From: Anaerolineae bacterium
GTDB taxonomy: Bacteria > Chloroflexota > Anaerolineae > Anaerolineales > Anaerolineaceae
DNA: 64,000 bases
NCBI GenBank assembly: GCA_013314735.1
Contig: JABUFD010000007.1
Span: 62,001-126,000, forward strand
Direction: 5' to 3'
Positions 43,596 to 51,465 of the stretch are shown here, one piece after another. Both the position numbers and the translations under genes were made by a program. The notes under the pieces are model-generated. The model had not been told where the DNA came from. It ran no database searches and was given only the letters and a program-made list of their open reading frames with translations. Numbering within the stretch: position 1 is the stretch's first letter; every line of letters begins with the position of its first letter.

Positions 43596-43620
43596 ATTAT
43601 ACAGGGAAAGCGGGTACAAT
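43596..43620. promoter_or_regulatory. Back-to-back promoters of the kinase and GNAT genes
   Basis: The minus-strand box TATAAT (43596-43601) and the plus-strand box TACAATC (43615-43621) lie 13 bp apart in a 59-bp intergenic region, so the two promoters must overlap and may compete for RNA polymerase. Confidence 0.6.
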
Positions 43621-43648
43621 CGGGGGATACACACCGAAGGAGTTGCCC

Positions 43649-44218
43649 ATGACCATCCGTGAAATGACCCTGGCTGATTATCATGACCTGGTGCGCCTGC
43701 TGGCAGGCACACCGGGGGTAACGCTGCGCGATGCCGACAGCTATGAAGCCACCGCCCGTTACCTGGCCCGTAATCCCGGGCTGAGTTTTGTGGCCCTGAG
43801 CAACGTCGAAGGGCGGTCCCTGAGCAACGTCGAAGGGTCGAAGCGACAACCAATGGTTAAGGTACGTTCTCCCCTCGACAACACTTCGACGCTGCTCAGT
43901 GTAAAGCTCGGGGATCGTGTTAACGAAGCGCCCGTAGATGAAGAAGCCATCATCGGGTGCGTGATGGCGGGGCATGACGGGCGGCGCGGCTATTTACAGC
44001 ACCTGGTGGTGCTGCCGGAATACCGCCGCCAGGGGATCGGCGCCGCGCTGGTACACACCTGCCTGGCAGCGCTGGCGCAGCAGGGCATCGACAAGACCCA
44101 TATCTTCGTCTTTGCCGATAATATCCCCGGCAACGCCTTCTGGCGCGCCCAGGGCTGGATCCCGCGCGAGGAGATCAACATGTACTCTTTCATCTATTCC
44201 GGCGCTGAAAACGCCTGA
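43649..44218 (+). CDS. GNAT acetyltransferase with in-frame REP insertion
   Basis: A 189-residue GNAT. The ends are normal: an N-terminal IREMTLADYHDLVRLL, and motif A as VVLPEYRRQGIGAALV followed by GNAFWRAQGW. Residues ~49-97 (43795-43940) are not GNAT sequence but translated REP repeats (ALSNVEGRSLSNVEG, then the inverse copy of 42460-42516). Removing them joins NPGLSFVA to IIGCVMAGHDGRRG, the usual strand order, so about 45 residues were added without breaking the frame, in a loop before the core. Whether the enzyme still works is unknown. AAGGAG precedes the ATG at 43649. Confidence 0.85.
   Translation: MTIREMTLADYHDLVRLLAGTPGVTLRDADSYEATARYLARNPGLSFVALSNVEGRSLSNVEGSKRQPMVKVRSPLDNTSTLLSVKLGDRVNEAPVDEEAIIGCVMAGHDGRRGYLQHLVVLPEYRRQGIGAALVHTCLAALAQQGIDKTHIFVFADNIPGNAFWRAQGWIPREEINMYSFIYSGAENA
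43795..43940. repeat. REP element inside the GNAT gene
   Basis: Two partial copies of a CTGAGCAACGTCGAAGGG unit (43796 and 43818 region) precede a 57-bp segment (43865-43921) that is the near-perfect inverse of 42460-42516. The whole block is in frame with the gene. Confidence 0.9.
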
Positions 44219-44238
44219 GGCTGTGGGACGGGGCGTTG

Positions 44239-44244
44239 TATAAT
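44239..44244 (+). promoter_or_regulatory. -10 box TATAATC for the GNAT gene at 44277
   Basis: TTGTATAATCAAACC lies 32 nt before the ATG, with AGGAGG between. Confidence 0.6.
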
Positions 44245-44276
44245 CAAACCAACCCCATTCTCACAGGAGGTACCCG

Positions 44277-44786
44277 ATGAACGCCAACCCCGATATCCAC
44301 TTCATGCGCATCACCGCCGCTACCATGAACGCGATCTGCGACCTGTCTGACACGCTTTCCCCGCAGCACAGGCGCATGGTAGCGCCCAACGTGCGCTCGA
44401 TGGCCGAGGCGCATTTCTCCCCCAGCGCCTGGATGCGCGCCATCTATGCCGATGACACCCCGATCGGCTTCATCATGACCCACACCGGTTCGGACTACGA
44501 GGACGGGATCGACTGCCCGGGGGTGTTCCTGTGGCGCTTCATGATCGCCGCCCCCTACCAGGGCAAAGGCTACGGCCGCAAAGCGATCGCGAAACTGGTC
44601 GAACACCTGAAATCGATGGGCATCCCGCGCCTGTGGACCAGCTGTGTTCCCTCAGGGGCGGTCCCTGAGCTTGTCGAAGGGGGCAGCCCGGAAGGGTTCT
44701 ACCGCACGCTGGGCTTTGTCCCCACCGGGGGGATGTACGATGATGAGATCGAGCTGGTATTGGACGTGGACCGCTTCGTTCCCTGA
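44277..44786 (+). CDS. GNAT acetyltransferase (SpeG-like) with REP-derived peptide
   Basis: A 169-residue GNAT of the spermidine-acetyltransferase-like group, with motif A as MIAAPYQGKGYGRKAIAK and motif B as GSPEGFYRTLGFVPTG. Between TSCVP and GSPEGFY lies SGAVPELVEG (about residues 124-133), which is the translated REP repeat CCCTGAGCTTGTCGAAGGG (44662-44680) inserted in frame. It falls in the loop before the last helix and may be tolerated. AGGAGG precedes the ATG. The preceding gene, another GNAT, carries an unrelated insertion of the same repeat family. Confidence 0.88.
   Translation: MNANPDIHFMRITAATMNAICDLSDTLSPQHRRMVAPNVRSMAEAHFSPSAWMRAIYADDTPIGFIMTHTGSDYEDGIDCPGVFLWRFMIAAPYQGKGYGRKAIAKLVEHLKSMGIPRLWTSCVPSGAVPELVEGGSPEGFYRTLGFVPTGGMYDDEIELVLDVDRFVP
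44646..44686. repeat. REP element inside the second GNAT gene
   Basis: CCCTCAGGGGCGGTCCCTGAGC followed by TTGTCGAAGGGGG, in frame with the GNAT gene at 44277. The core CCCTGAGCTTGTCGAAGGG is a repeat known to add PELVEG-type peptides to proteins in many bacteria. Confidence 0.88.
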
Positions 44787-44854
44787 ATTTCAGAGCCACA
44801 TTCGCGTACACAGCCTGCCAAATCAATACATTGCATCGGCAGGTATCGCAACTG

Positions 44855-44860
44855 TATAAT
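44855..44860 (+). promoter_or_regulatory. -10 box TATAATC for the gene at 44931
   Basis: CTGTATAATCGGG lies 71 nt before the ATG; the leader carries AAGGAG. Confidence 0.55.
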
Positions 44861-44930
44861 CGGGTTGAATCAAGTCTGGATCTGACTTGTGTTCATTGGT
44901 ACACATGATCTGCCAGCAAGGAGAAATAGG

Positions 44931-45611
44931 ATGACCTTGATTACAACCTGCTTACATTGTGGCAGTCAATTTCAATGGGATGAGACGTTCTGGAAAGAAG
45001 GCGGTATGCCGGATTGTCCGGCCTGTGGTTTTAACAACATGACTGGCCAACCAGGCAGGGGAGAAGGCCCGGTGGAGTACCGGTATCGCAAAATGGCCCG
45101 GGAGTTGGCTCAACAGTATGGGCCGCTGCGGTCAGTCGAATACCTGAGCCATTTCCCGAACTTTGAGATCAATTTCGTTTTCGATACCCATACGCTGTAT
45201 TCCGGTCGGCGCCGCGGACAATATGACATCCATTTCCTTTCCCTGGGGTACATCGGCGAAGGGCCACGCTATGCCCGGGCATTCCTGGATGAATTGGGCT
45301 TCTCCATGACGGCAAAAGAAATTGACGCGATCCAACCCGGTGATGTGATCCAACTGGATGCGGGCAAGGTGGTGGTTCACCACAACGCGGTGTCGCCAAC
45401 CCAACCCCCGGCAAACCCACCTAGACCGCAAGCGCAGAACCCGGTTCCCGTGCCGCAGCCTGCCGTCAGCACAACAGATGGCGCGCTGGCCCTGGCCGCT
45501 GTCGGTGCGTTTTTGGTGTTAATGTTGGCGGTGTTCCTTAAAAACTGGTGGCTGGGGATTGCGGGTGCCGGGTATTTGTTCTGGTTTGTGGTGTTTCATA
45601 GCAAAAAATGA
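44931..45611 (+). CDS. Zinc-ribbon membrane protein, unknown function
   Basis: A 226-residue protein. A zinc-ribbon-like N-terminus has two CxxC knuckles (CLHCGS and CPACGF), a soluble region of about 130 residues without recognised family (VEYLSHFPNFEINFVFDTHT), a Pro-rich linker (VPQPAVST), and two C-terminal membrane helices. The soluble part is at the cytoplasmic side if the ribbon binds metal as usual. AAGGAG supports the ATG at 44931; the 14-codon longer frame is not needed. The 263-bp gap after it holds no gene that I can support. Confidence 0.7.
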   Translation: MTLITTCLHCGSQFQWDETFWKEGGMPDCPACGFNNMTGQPGRGEGPVEYRYRKMARELAQQYGPLRSVEYLSHFPNFEINFVFDTHTLYSGRRRGQYDIHFLSLGYIGEGPRYARAFLDELGFSMTAKEIDAIQPGDVIQLDAGKVVVHHNAVSPTQPPANPPRPQAQNPVPVPQPAVSTTDGALALAAVGAFLVLMLAVFLKNWWLGIAGAGYLFWFVVFHSKK

Positions 45612-45861
45612 ACGACTGGCGTTCCTGGTGGTACCCGGGGAGTGAGAATGGCGAGAAGAAGGCCTCATCAAGTCTCTTTTCTCCGCGCTTGCCAATAACA
45701 GCCTTCTGGCACACCCAGGGCCGAATGCAGGTGATAAAACTCAATGCTTACATCATCTCCAGCTCAGAAACTGTAGTGAGGGGCAAGGCTCAACCTATTG
45801 GTTAACTGCTTTGCATCGTTCGCATTCAATGCGGTGATATTTTCTTCTGACTGACTCATGA

Positions 45862-45867
45862 TACAAT
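45862..45867 (+). promoter_or_regulatory. -10 box TACAATC directly before the cutC start
   Basis: GATACAATCCCTCCCATG: the box ends 7 nt before the ATG at 45875 and there is no ribosome binding site, so the cutC transcript is probably leaderless. Confidence 0.65.
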
Positions 45868-45874
45868 CCCTCCC

Positions 45875-46558
45875 ATGCCGATCTTAATTGAAGCCTGCGT
45901 TGACAGCCTTTCCGGGGCGCGCCTGGCCCAACAGCTGGGGGCGGACCGGCTGGAGCTGTGCGCCAACCTGAACCTGGGCGGCACCACGCCACCCGCGGGG
46001 CTGCTGCGCCTGGTGCGCGCGCAACTGCGCCTGCCGATCCATGTCCTCATCCGCCCGCGCGCCGGCAATTTTGTGTACACCCCCGCCGAACAGGAAACGA
46101 TCCTGGCGGAGATCGAATGGGCCGCCGCGGAAGGCGCGGATGGGATTGTGTGCGGCGCGCTGACGGCAGAAGGCGCGTTGGATACCGCTTTGACCGCCGC
46201 CTGCATCGCCGCTGCGAATGGGCTGCCATTCACCTTCCACCGCGCCTTCGATGCCTGCCCCGAACCGTTCACCGTCCTGCGCCAGCTGGGCGAACTGGGG
46301 GCGGCACGCGTGCTCACCTCCGGCCAGGCGCCCGATGCAGCACAAGGCCTGCCGCGCCTGCGTGAACTGACGGCCGCAGCTGGGACGGTCGGCATCCTGC
46401 CGGGCGGGGGCATCACCCCGGAGAACATCGGCGCCATCCTGCGCGAATTGCACCCGGCCGAGATCCATTTCAGCGGCACGCGCCTTTCTGCAGACGGGCA
46501 GTACCGCCTGCCCGACCCCGAACGCCTGGCGGCGTTGATCGCTGCGGTTCGTGGTTGA
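45875..46558 (+). CDS. cutC: CutC family protein
   Basis: A 227-residue TIM-barrel protein of the CutC family (EACVDSLSGARLAQQLGADR, LELCANLNLGGTTP, HVLIRPRAGNFVY, FHRAFDACPEP, ILPGGGITPENI). CutC was first linked to copper tolerance in E. coli; that role is now disputed and the reaction is unknown. Conserved Cys, His and Arg residues in the motifs line the barrel. It begins 7 nt after a TACAATC box without a Shine-Dalgarno sequence. It has no operon partner. Confidence 0.92.
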   Translation: MPILIEACVDSLSGARLAQQLGADRLELCANLNLGGTTPPAGLLRLVRAQLRLPIHVLIRPRAGNFVYTPAEQETILAEIEWAAAEGADGIVCGALTAEGALDTALTAACIAAANGLPFTFHRAFDACPEPFTVLRQLGELGAARVLTSGQAPDAAQGLPRLRELTAAAGTVGILPGGGITPENIGAILRELHPAEIHFSGTRLSADGQYRLPDPERLAALIAAVRG

Positions 46559-46559
46559 A

Positions 46560-46770
46560 AAAACCGGATAACCGCGGATAACGCGAATCTGCGCAGAATA
46601 TAAAGACATTAAATCGTGATCCGTGACTATCCGCGTCCATCAGCGCGATCCGTGGTTATCAAAAATATCAACCGCGAATAACACGAATCGGCACGGATGA
46701 TAAAGACGTTAAAGCCTGCTCTGTGCCCATCCGCGTCAATCGGCGCGATCCGTGGTTACAAAAACCATCA
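46560..46770. repeat. ~100-bp 'accgcggataacgcgaatc' repeats, two copies
   Basis: Two imperfect direct copies start near 46562 and 46669 (accgcggataacgcgaatct / accgcgaataacacgaatcg), each ending in cgcgatccgtggtta. The ends are inverse (ACCGCGGATAACGCG versus CGCGATCCGTGGTTA). They fill the gap between cutC and the 3' end of the diguanylate cyclase gene. Confidence 0.82.
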
Positions 46771-46785
46771 ACCCAGGAGCAGGCG

Positions 46786-47919
46786 TTATTCGTTGCCGGC
46801 AACCTGCACGCCGTGCTTGCCGGATTGCTTCACCCGGTACATGGCGCGGTCGGCGGAAGCGATCACCTCCTCCGCCTGGCGGTGCACGGTGGAGGCAGTC
46901 TGCTGCCCGCAGCAGGATACACCGATGCTGATGGATACCTGGCACGGTTCGTCCTCCACCATCAACGGCTGCTCGAAGGCGGTGAGCACCTTGTGCGCCA
47001 CTGTCTGCGCGTCTGCCGCACTGCTGATGCTGTTAGCCAACACCACAAACTCATCTCCCGCATAACGCCCGATGGCATCATCCCGCCGCAGCACGCTTTG
47101 CAGGCGCTGCGCCGCCGCTCGCAGCACGGCATCGCCGTACTTATGCCCGTGGGTATCATTGAATCGTTTGAAATCATCCACATCGATAAACAGCAGTGCC
47201 TGGGCAGTCCCGCCAGCCAGGGCGACCTCCAGCGCGTGGATGAACCCCCTGCGATTGAGCAGCCCGGTCAGGTTGTCATGCGCGGCGGCATACGCCAGGC
47301 TCTCCTGGGTGCGCGCGATCTCACCAAACTCGCGAGTGATGCCAAGGATCGCCTGGATCTCCCCATCCACGCGCACCGGCACCTTGGTGGTCAGGCTCCA
47401 GTTCAGCTGGCCGGTATCGAGATCGCGGCTTTCGACCGCGTTCACGAGCGGTTCGCCGTTGGTGAAGATCAATTCTTCCTCCACGGCGGTCTCCGCGCCG
47501 AATGCAGCGCCAAACAAGTCGCTGTCATCGTGGCCCAGTACCGCATCCAACGGAATGCCCATGCTTTCCGCCATCCAGTCATTTGCCAGTATCACGCGGT
47601 GTTCACGGTCCTTCAGGTAGATGGAATCACGGGTGTCATGCAGCAGCGCATCGAGAAACATCTGCTCCAGGCGGGTCCGTTTGGCACGGGCCTGTCCCGC
47701 CGCCAACTGCCGTTGCAGGCGGATCAGCAAGCCGGTCTGGAGCGCAGCCAGCATCAAAACCCCTGCCGCGGTCAGCACCAGCTGGGTGGGTTTGCCCCGC
47801 AGCATCGGCCAGGCAGCCCAAAGCAGCCCTCCCAGTACAAACCAGTGAATCAGGAAAACGATGGCAGTCAACCGCCGCAGGCGCCGACTGGTATCCCCCG
47901 CAACACCAGATTTTTTCAT
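46786..47919 (-). CDS. PAS-GGDEF diguanylate cyclase
   Basis: A 377-residue membrane protein. Two N-terminal helices (about 18-65) lead to a PAS domain (about 85-205; SIYLKDREHRVILANDWMAES) and a GGDEF domain (about 215-370) with HDNLTGLLNRRGF at its start. The signature loop is AGDEF instead of GGDEF, a variant found in active cyclases. An RxxD inhibitory site is not obvious (the region reads RLQSVLRRDD, so RRDD may serve). Expected product: c-di-GMP. The start at 47919 is set by AGAGGT 4 nt upstream; a TACAATC box lies at 47937-47942 on the minus strand. Confidence 0.9.
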   Translation of the reverse strand: MKKSGVAGDTSRRLRRLTAIVFLIHWFVLGGLLWAAWPMLRGKPTQLVLTAAGVLMLAALQTGLLIRLQRQLAAGQARAKRTRLEQMFLDALLHDTRDSIYLKDREHRVILANDWMAESMGIPLDAVLGHDDSDLFGAAFGAETAVEEELIFTNGEPLVNAVESRDLDTGQLNWSLTTKVPVRVDGEIQAILGITREFGEIARTQESLAYAAAHDNLTGLLNRRGFIHALEVALAGGTAQALLFIDVDDFKRFNDTHGHKYGDAVLRAAAQRLQSVLRRDDAIGRYAGDEFVVLANSISSAADAQTVAHKVLTAFEQPLMVEDEPCQVSISIGVSCCGQQTASTVHRQAEEVIASADRAMYRVKQSGKHGVQVAGNE

Positions 47920-47936
47920 GGGTACCTCTAATTCGG

Positions 47937-47942
47937 ATTGTA
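47937..47942 (-). promoter_or_regulatory. -10 box TACAATC for the diguanylate cyclase gene
   Basis: The minus strand reads GTTACAATCCGAATTAGAGG, with the box 17 nt before the start codon at 47919, leaving just room for the ribosome binding site. Confidence 0.5.
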
Positions 47943-48119
47943 ACACACAATCCTTTTTCATTTGAAAGATCAACCGCTGGAATAACCGGGTGAAGCTGTG
48001 TGGCAGCCACCAGCCGCCAGATTTCAGTATTTTCATATGCGCCGGCGCAGGTTGCGGAGCAGCCGGAACGTGGGATAATGGATTTGGTACACGCACCTGA
48101 TTCACCCTGGAGGTAAACG

Positions 48120-50741
48120 ATGCTCCCTGAGAATGCCTTACCCTACACCGGACGCAAGCTGAGCCAGGTCTCTTTCCCGCTGGGCGGGATTGGCACCGGC
48201 TGCATCGGCCTGGGCGGCGACGGCCGCCTGGTGGACTGGGAGATTTACAACAAGCCCAACAAGCGCAGCCGCAACGGCTGGTCGCATTTTGCCGTCAAAG
48301 CCGAAGATGAAACCGGCCGGCTGCTGGACGCGCGCGTGCTCAACGGCCCGCTCGCCCCGCCCTACAACGGCGACATCACCCCTCAGCTGTTCGACGGCTT
48401 CGGCTTCGGCCCCGCCATCGGCAGCATGGCCGGCTTCCCGCATTTTGCCGCCGCCAGCTTCCGCGCCGCCTTCCCCTTCGCCGAGATCGAATTCAACCAC
48501 CCCGCCTTCCCCGGCGCCGTCAGCCTGCGCGCCTTTAATCCCTTCATCCCCGGCAACGACCTCGACAGCGGCATTCCCGCCGCGCTGTTCACCATCCGCC
48601 TGCGCAACACCACCGCCGCGCCCATACGCTACACCGTGTGCGGCGCGCTCAGCAACCCCCTGCCGGCGCAAAACATCCACCACTTGATCGAACAGGACGG
48701 CGTGCGCGCCCTGCACCTGGGCACCAGTGCCTTCGGCGATGACCCCGCCAACTTCCACCTCGGCGACCTGACCCTCGCCACCGATGCTGCCGAAACCAGC
48801 TTCCAGCGCTATAACTACCACGGCGGCTGGTTCGACGCCCTCGAAGTCTACTGGCACGACCTGTGCGCCCCGGGAGTGTTTAAGGACCGCAACTACGACC
48901 AGCCCGGCGCCAACAACACCGGCCTGCTGGCGGCGCACCGCACCCTGGCCCCCGGCGAGTGCGCCGAGGTGCGCTTCGTGATCGCCTGGAACTTTCCCAA
49001 CATGGAGAACTACTGGAACAAGGCCGCCGGCGAAAAAGCCGCCGAACTGGGCGTGCCCAACCATTGGCGCAACCATTACGCCACGCGCTTTTTGAATTCA
49101 CAGCATGCCGCCGCCTATGCCCTGCGCGGCTGGGCGCAGCTGGAAGCTGAAAGCCTGCGCTTCTGCCAGGCCCTGTTTGGCAGCACCCTCCCCACCGAGG
49201 TGCTCGATGCCGTCAGCGCCAACATCTCGATCCTCAAAACCCCCACCGTGCTGCGCCTCGAAGACGGCTCGTTCTACGCCTTTGAGGGCTGCCATGCCGA
49301 TACCGGCTGCTGCGAAGGCTCCTGCACGCATGTGTGGAACTATTCCCAGGCGCTGGCGTTCCTCTTCCCCGCCCTGGAACGCTCAATGCGCGACCTCAAT
49401 TTCGATCACAACCAGACCCAGGCCGGCGGGATGCGCTTCCGCCTGGCATTGCCGCTGGCGCTGGATGCCGATACCTTCGCCCCCTTCCGCGCCTGCATCG
49501 ATGGGCAGTACGGCGATGTCCTCAAAACCTACCGCGACTGGAAACTGTGCGGCGATGATGCCTGGCTGCGCACCCATTGGGCCGCGGTCAAGGCCGCCGT
49601 CGAATTCGCCTGGTCCCCCGCCAACCCTGACCTGTGGGACCCCGACAAAAGCGGCGTACTCACCGGCCGCCAGCACCACACCCTCGATATGGAATTCTTC
49701 TCCCCCTCCGCGTGGCTCAACGGCTTCTACCTCGGCGCGCTCAAAGCCGCCGCCGAAATGGCCGAAGCCCTGGGCGAACCCGCCGCCGCCGCCGAATACC
49801 GCGCCATCTTCGCCCGTGGCAAGGCCTGGACCGATGCACACCTCTTCAACGGCGAATACTACATCCAGCAGATCGATCTCAATGACCGCTCCCTGCTGTC
49901 GCGTTTCACCGGCGGCGAGGCGATCGGCTACGGCACCAGCGATATCGAGGCGGTGTACTGGAGCGAGGAACACGGCGAACTCAAGTACCAGGCCGGCGAA
50001 GGCTGCGCCATCGACCAGGTGCTGGCACAATGGCATGCCGACCTGTACGGCCTGGGGGAGATCTTCGATCCTGCCCAAACCCGCAGCGCGCTGGCGGCGC
50101 TTTTCCGCCATAACTTTGTCCCCAGCATGCGCGAGCACGTCAACCCGATGCGCCTGTTCGCGCTGGAGGACGAAAGCGGCCTGACAATGTTCTCTTTCCC
50201 CGCCGGCACCCGCCGCCCGGTGATCCCCGTGCCGTATGCCTCCGAGGTGATGACCGGCATGGAGTATTCCGCCGCCGCCCTGATGCTGCGCTACGGGCTG
50301 ATCGAGGAGGGCCTGGCGGTGATCCGCGCCGTGCGCGACCGCTACGACGGCGAAAAGCGCAACCCGTGGAACGAGATCGAGTGCGGCAGCAATTACGCGC
50401 GCGCCATGGCCAGCTACAGCTTCCTCAACATCTACAGCGGCTTCACGTTTGACCTGCGCCAGGGCCTGCTGGGCTTTGACCCGCTGACGGCGGGGCAGCC
50501 CTTCCGCTGCCTGTGGTCGGTGGGCGGCGCTTACGGCAGCGTTGAACTCGGCAGCGACTACGCCGAAGTGCGTGTGCTGGGCGGTGAACTGGCGCTGCGC
50601 CAGCTGCGCCTGCCCGGGTACGCCGGGGCGGCACTGCACACGTGCAGCCATCCCGCCGCCTATGCCGATGGCTGCCTGCAGCTGGACACCCCCGCGCTGC
50701 TGCCGGCAGGGGCGGTGTTCAGCGTGCGCTTCAGTCGCTGA
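48120..50741 (+). CDS. GH116-type beta-glucosidase / glucosylceramidase-like protein
   Basis: An 873-residue protein with an N-terminal beta-sandwich (PLGGIGTGCIGLGGDGRLVDWEIYN) and an (alpha/alpha)6 barrel, the layout of GH116 (bile-acid beta-glucosidase GBA2-like, formerly DUF608). The candidate nucleophile E525 lies in HHTLDMEFFSPSAW, matching the family's catalytic motif; the acid/base Asp was not assigned with certainty. No signal peptide, so likely cytoplasmic. Expected substrates are beta-glucosides or xylosides. GGAGGT precedes the ATG. The last 11 bp overlap the 3' end of the convergent gene. Confidence 0.85.
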   Translation: MLPENALPYTGRKLSQVSFPLGGIGTGCIGLGGDGRLVDWEIYNKPNKRSRNGWSHFAVKAEDETGRLLDARVLNGPLAPPYNGDITPQLFDGFGFGPAIGSMAGFPHFAAASFRAAFPFAEIEFNHPAFPGAVSLRAFNPFIPGNDLDSGIPAALFTIRLRNTTAAPIRYTVCGALSNPLPAQNIHHLIEQDGVRALHLGTSAFGDDPANFHLGDLTLATDAAETSFQRYNYHGGWFDALEVYWHDLCAPGVFKDRNYDQPGANNTGLLAAHRTLAPGECAEVRFVIAWNFPNMENYWNKAAGEKAAELGVPNHWRNHYATRFLNSQHAAAYALRGWAQLEAESLRFCQALFGSTLPTEVLDAVSANISILKTPTVLRLEDGSFYAFEGCHADTGCCEGSCTHVWNYSQALAFLFPALERSMRDLNFDHNQTQAGGMRFRLALPLALDADTFAPFRACIDGQYGDVLKTYRDWKLCGDDAWLRTHWAAVKAAVEFAWSPANPDLWDPDKSGVLTGRQHHTLDMEFFSPSAWLNGFYLGALKAAAEMAEALGEPAAAAEYRAIFARGKAWTDAHLFNGEYYIQQIDLNDRSLLSRFTGGEAIGYGTSDIEAVYWSEEHGELKYQAGEGCAIDQVLAQWHADLYGLGEIFDPAQTRSALAALFRHNFVPSMREHVNPMRLFALEDESGLTMFSFPAGTRRPVIPVPYASEVMTGMEYSAAALMLRYGLIEEGLAVIRAVRDRYDGEKRNPWNEIECGSNYARAMASYSFLNIYSGFTFDLRQGLLGFDPLTAGQPFRCLWSVGGAYGSVELGSDYAEVRVLGGELALRQLRLPGYAGAALHTCSHPAAYADGCLQLDTPALLPAGAVFSVRFSR

Positions 50742-51264
50742 GCGGGGCTGCCGCCTTGGCGGGTTTGCGCCGGCGGGGCGGGTAAAAGGCCGTAAACAGG
50801 GCGAGATAATCCGGCAGGCACGCCAGCGTGGGCTGGAAAAACCAGAACGTGTTGCCGTTGCATTTTTCGATCAACCGGCCGCCGAGTGTGTAGCTTTTGC
50901 GGAACAGGCAGCTGCCGTCCGCTTTCTGGTTATGGCAGTGCTGGCAATCGCCGAACGGCCCGGTGAAAACTTCCGTGATGTGCGCCGGGGCGTGTTCAAT
51001 GAAGGCGGCGTGTTTGTCGATCCCGTTCAGGAACAGGCGCAGGACGATGTCGCCCTCGCGCAGGTAGATACGGGCATAAACATTCTGGCTCTTCACGCCC
51101 AGCTTGCGGTAGATCAGCATGTGCCGTCCCCAGCAGTAGCCTTCCCCGATGGCCCCGCCGCAGCCGTACCCCAGGCGCGTCAGCGCATCATCGAAGGCCT
51201 GCACAAAGGCCCTGTCGGCGGGGGAAACATAGTTGAACTGGGGATCGTTGAGCAGGGGGATCAT
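50731..51264 (-). CDS. Cys-rich conserved hypothetical protein
   Basis: A 177-residue soluble protein without recognised function. It has seven Cys, including the pair CQHCHNQ with a further Cys at GSCLFRK, and a Cys in GYGCGG and EGYCWG, so a metal site or disulphides are possible. Aromatic-rich WFFQPTLACLPDY and basic tail RRRKPAK are notable. GGAGGC precedes the ATG at 51264, and a TATAATC box lies at 51292-51297 on the minus strand. It overlaps the GH116 gene's end by 11 bp. Confidence 0.75.
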   Translation of the reverse strand: MIPLLNDPQFNYVSPADRAFVQAFDDALTRLGYGCGGAIGEGYCWGRHMLIYRKLGVKSQNVYARIYLREGDIVLRLFLNGIDKHAAFIEHAPAHITEVFTGPFGDCQHCHNQKADGSCLFRKSYTLGGRLIEKCNGNTFWFFQPTLACLPDYLALFTAFYPPRRRKPAKAAAPLSD

Positions 51265-51291
51265 GGCGGGGTGCCTCCGGGGGTTGTTGTG

Positions 51292-51297
51292 ATTATA
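51292..51297 (-). promoter_or_regulatory. -10 box TATAATC for the Cys-rich gene
   Basis: The minus strand reads GGTATAATCACAACAAC 27 nt before the start codon at 51264. Confidence 0.55.
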
Positions 51298-51420
51298 CCG
51301 CGTCAATGTAGTTGCTGGTAATGATGACAGGTGAAAACAAGAACGAGCACAGTTTGCTTTGGCAGGTGCATAGCGCATCACCCCGCATCCACACCAGCCC
51401 TTTCCTGACCCATCCCACCT

Positions 51421-51465
51421 TTAACCATGAAAATTGAAAGGTGAACTTACAAATTTCATGGTTAA
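51421..51465. terminator. 12-bp perfect inverted repeat at the methyltransferase stop
   Basis: TTAACCATGAAA (51421-51432) and TTTCATGGTTAA (51454-51465) with a 21-nt loop. The hairpin overlaps the stop codon of the methyltransferase gene (51462-51464). No U-tract follows, so it may protect the mRNA 3' end rather than terminate. Confidence 0.6.

Noticed and set aside
45608-45805. Short frame after the zinc-ribbon gene
   Set aside because: 65 codons with no ribosome binding site, domain or compositional support; the gap is left as empty.
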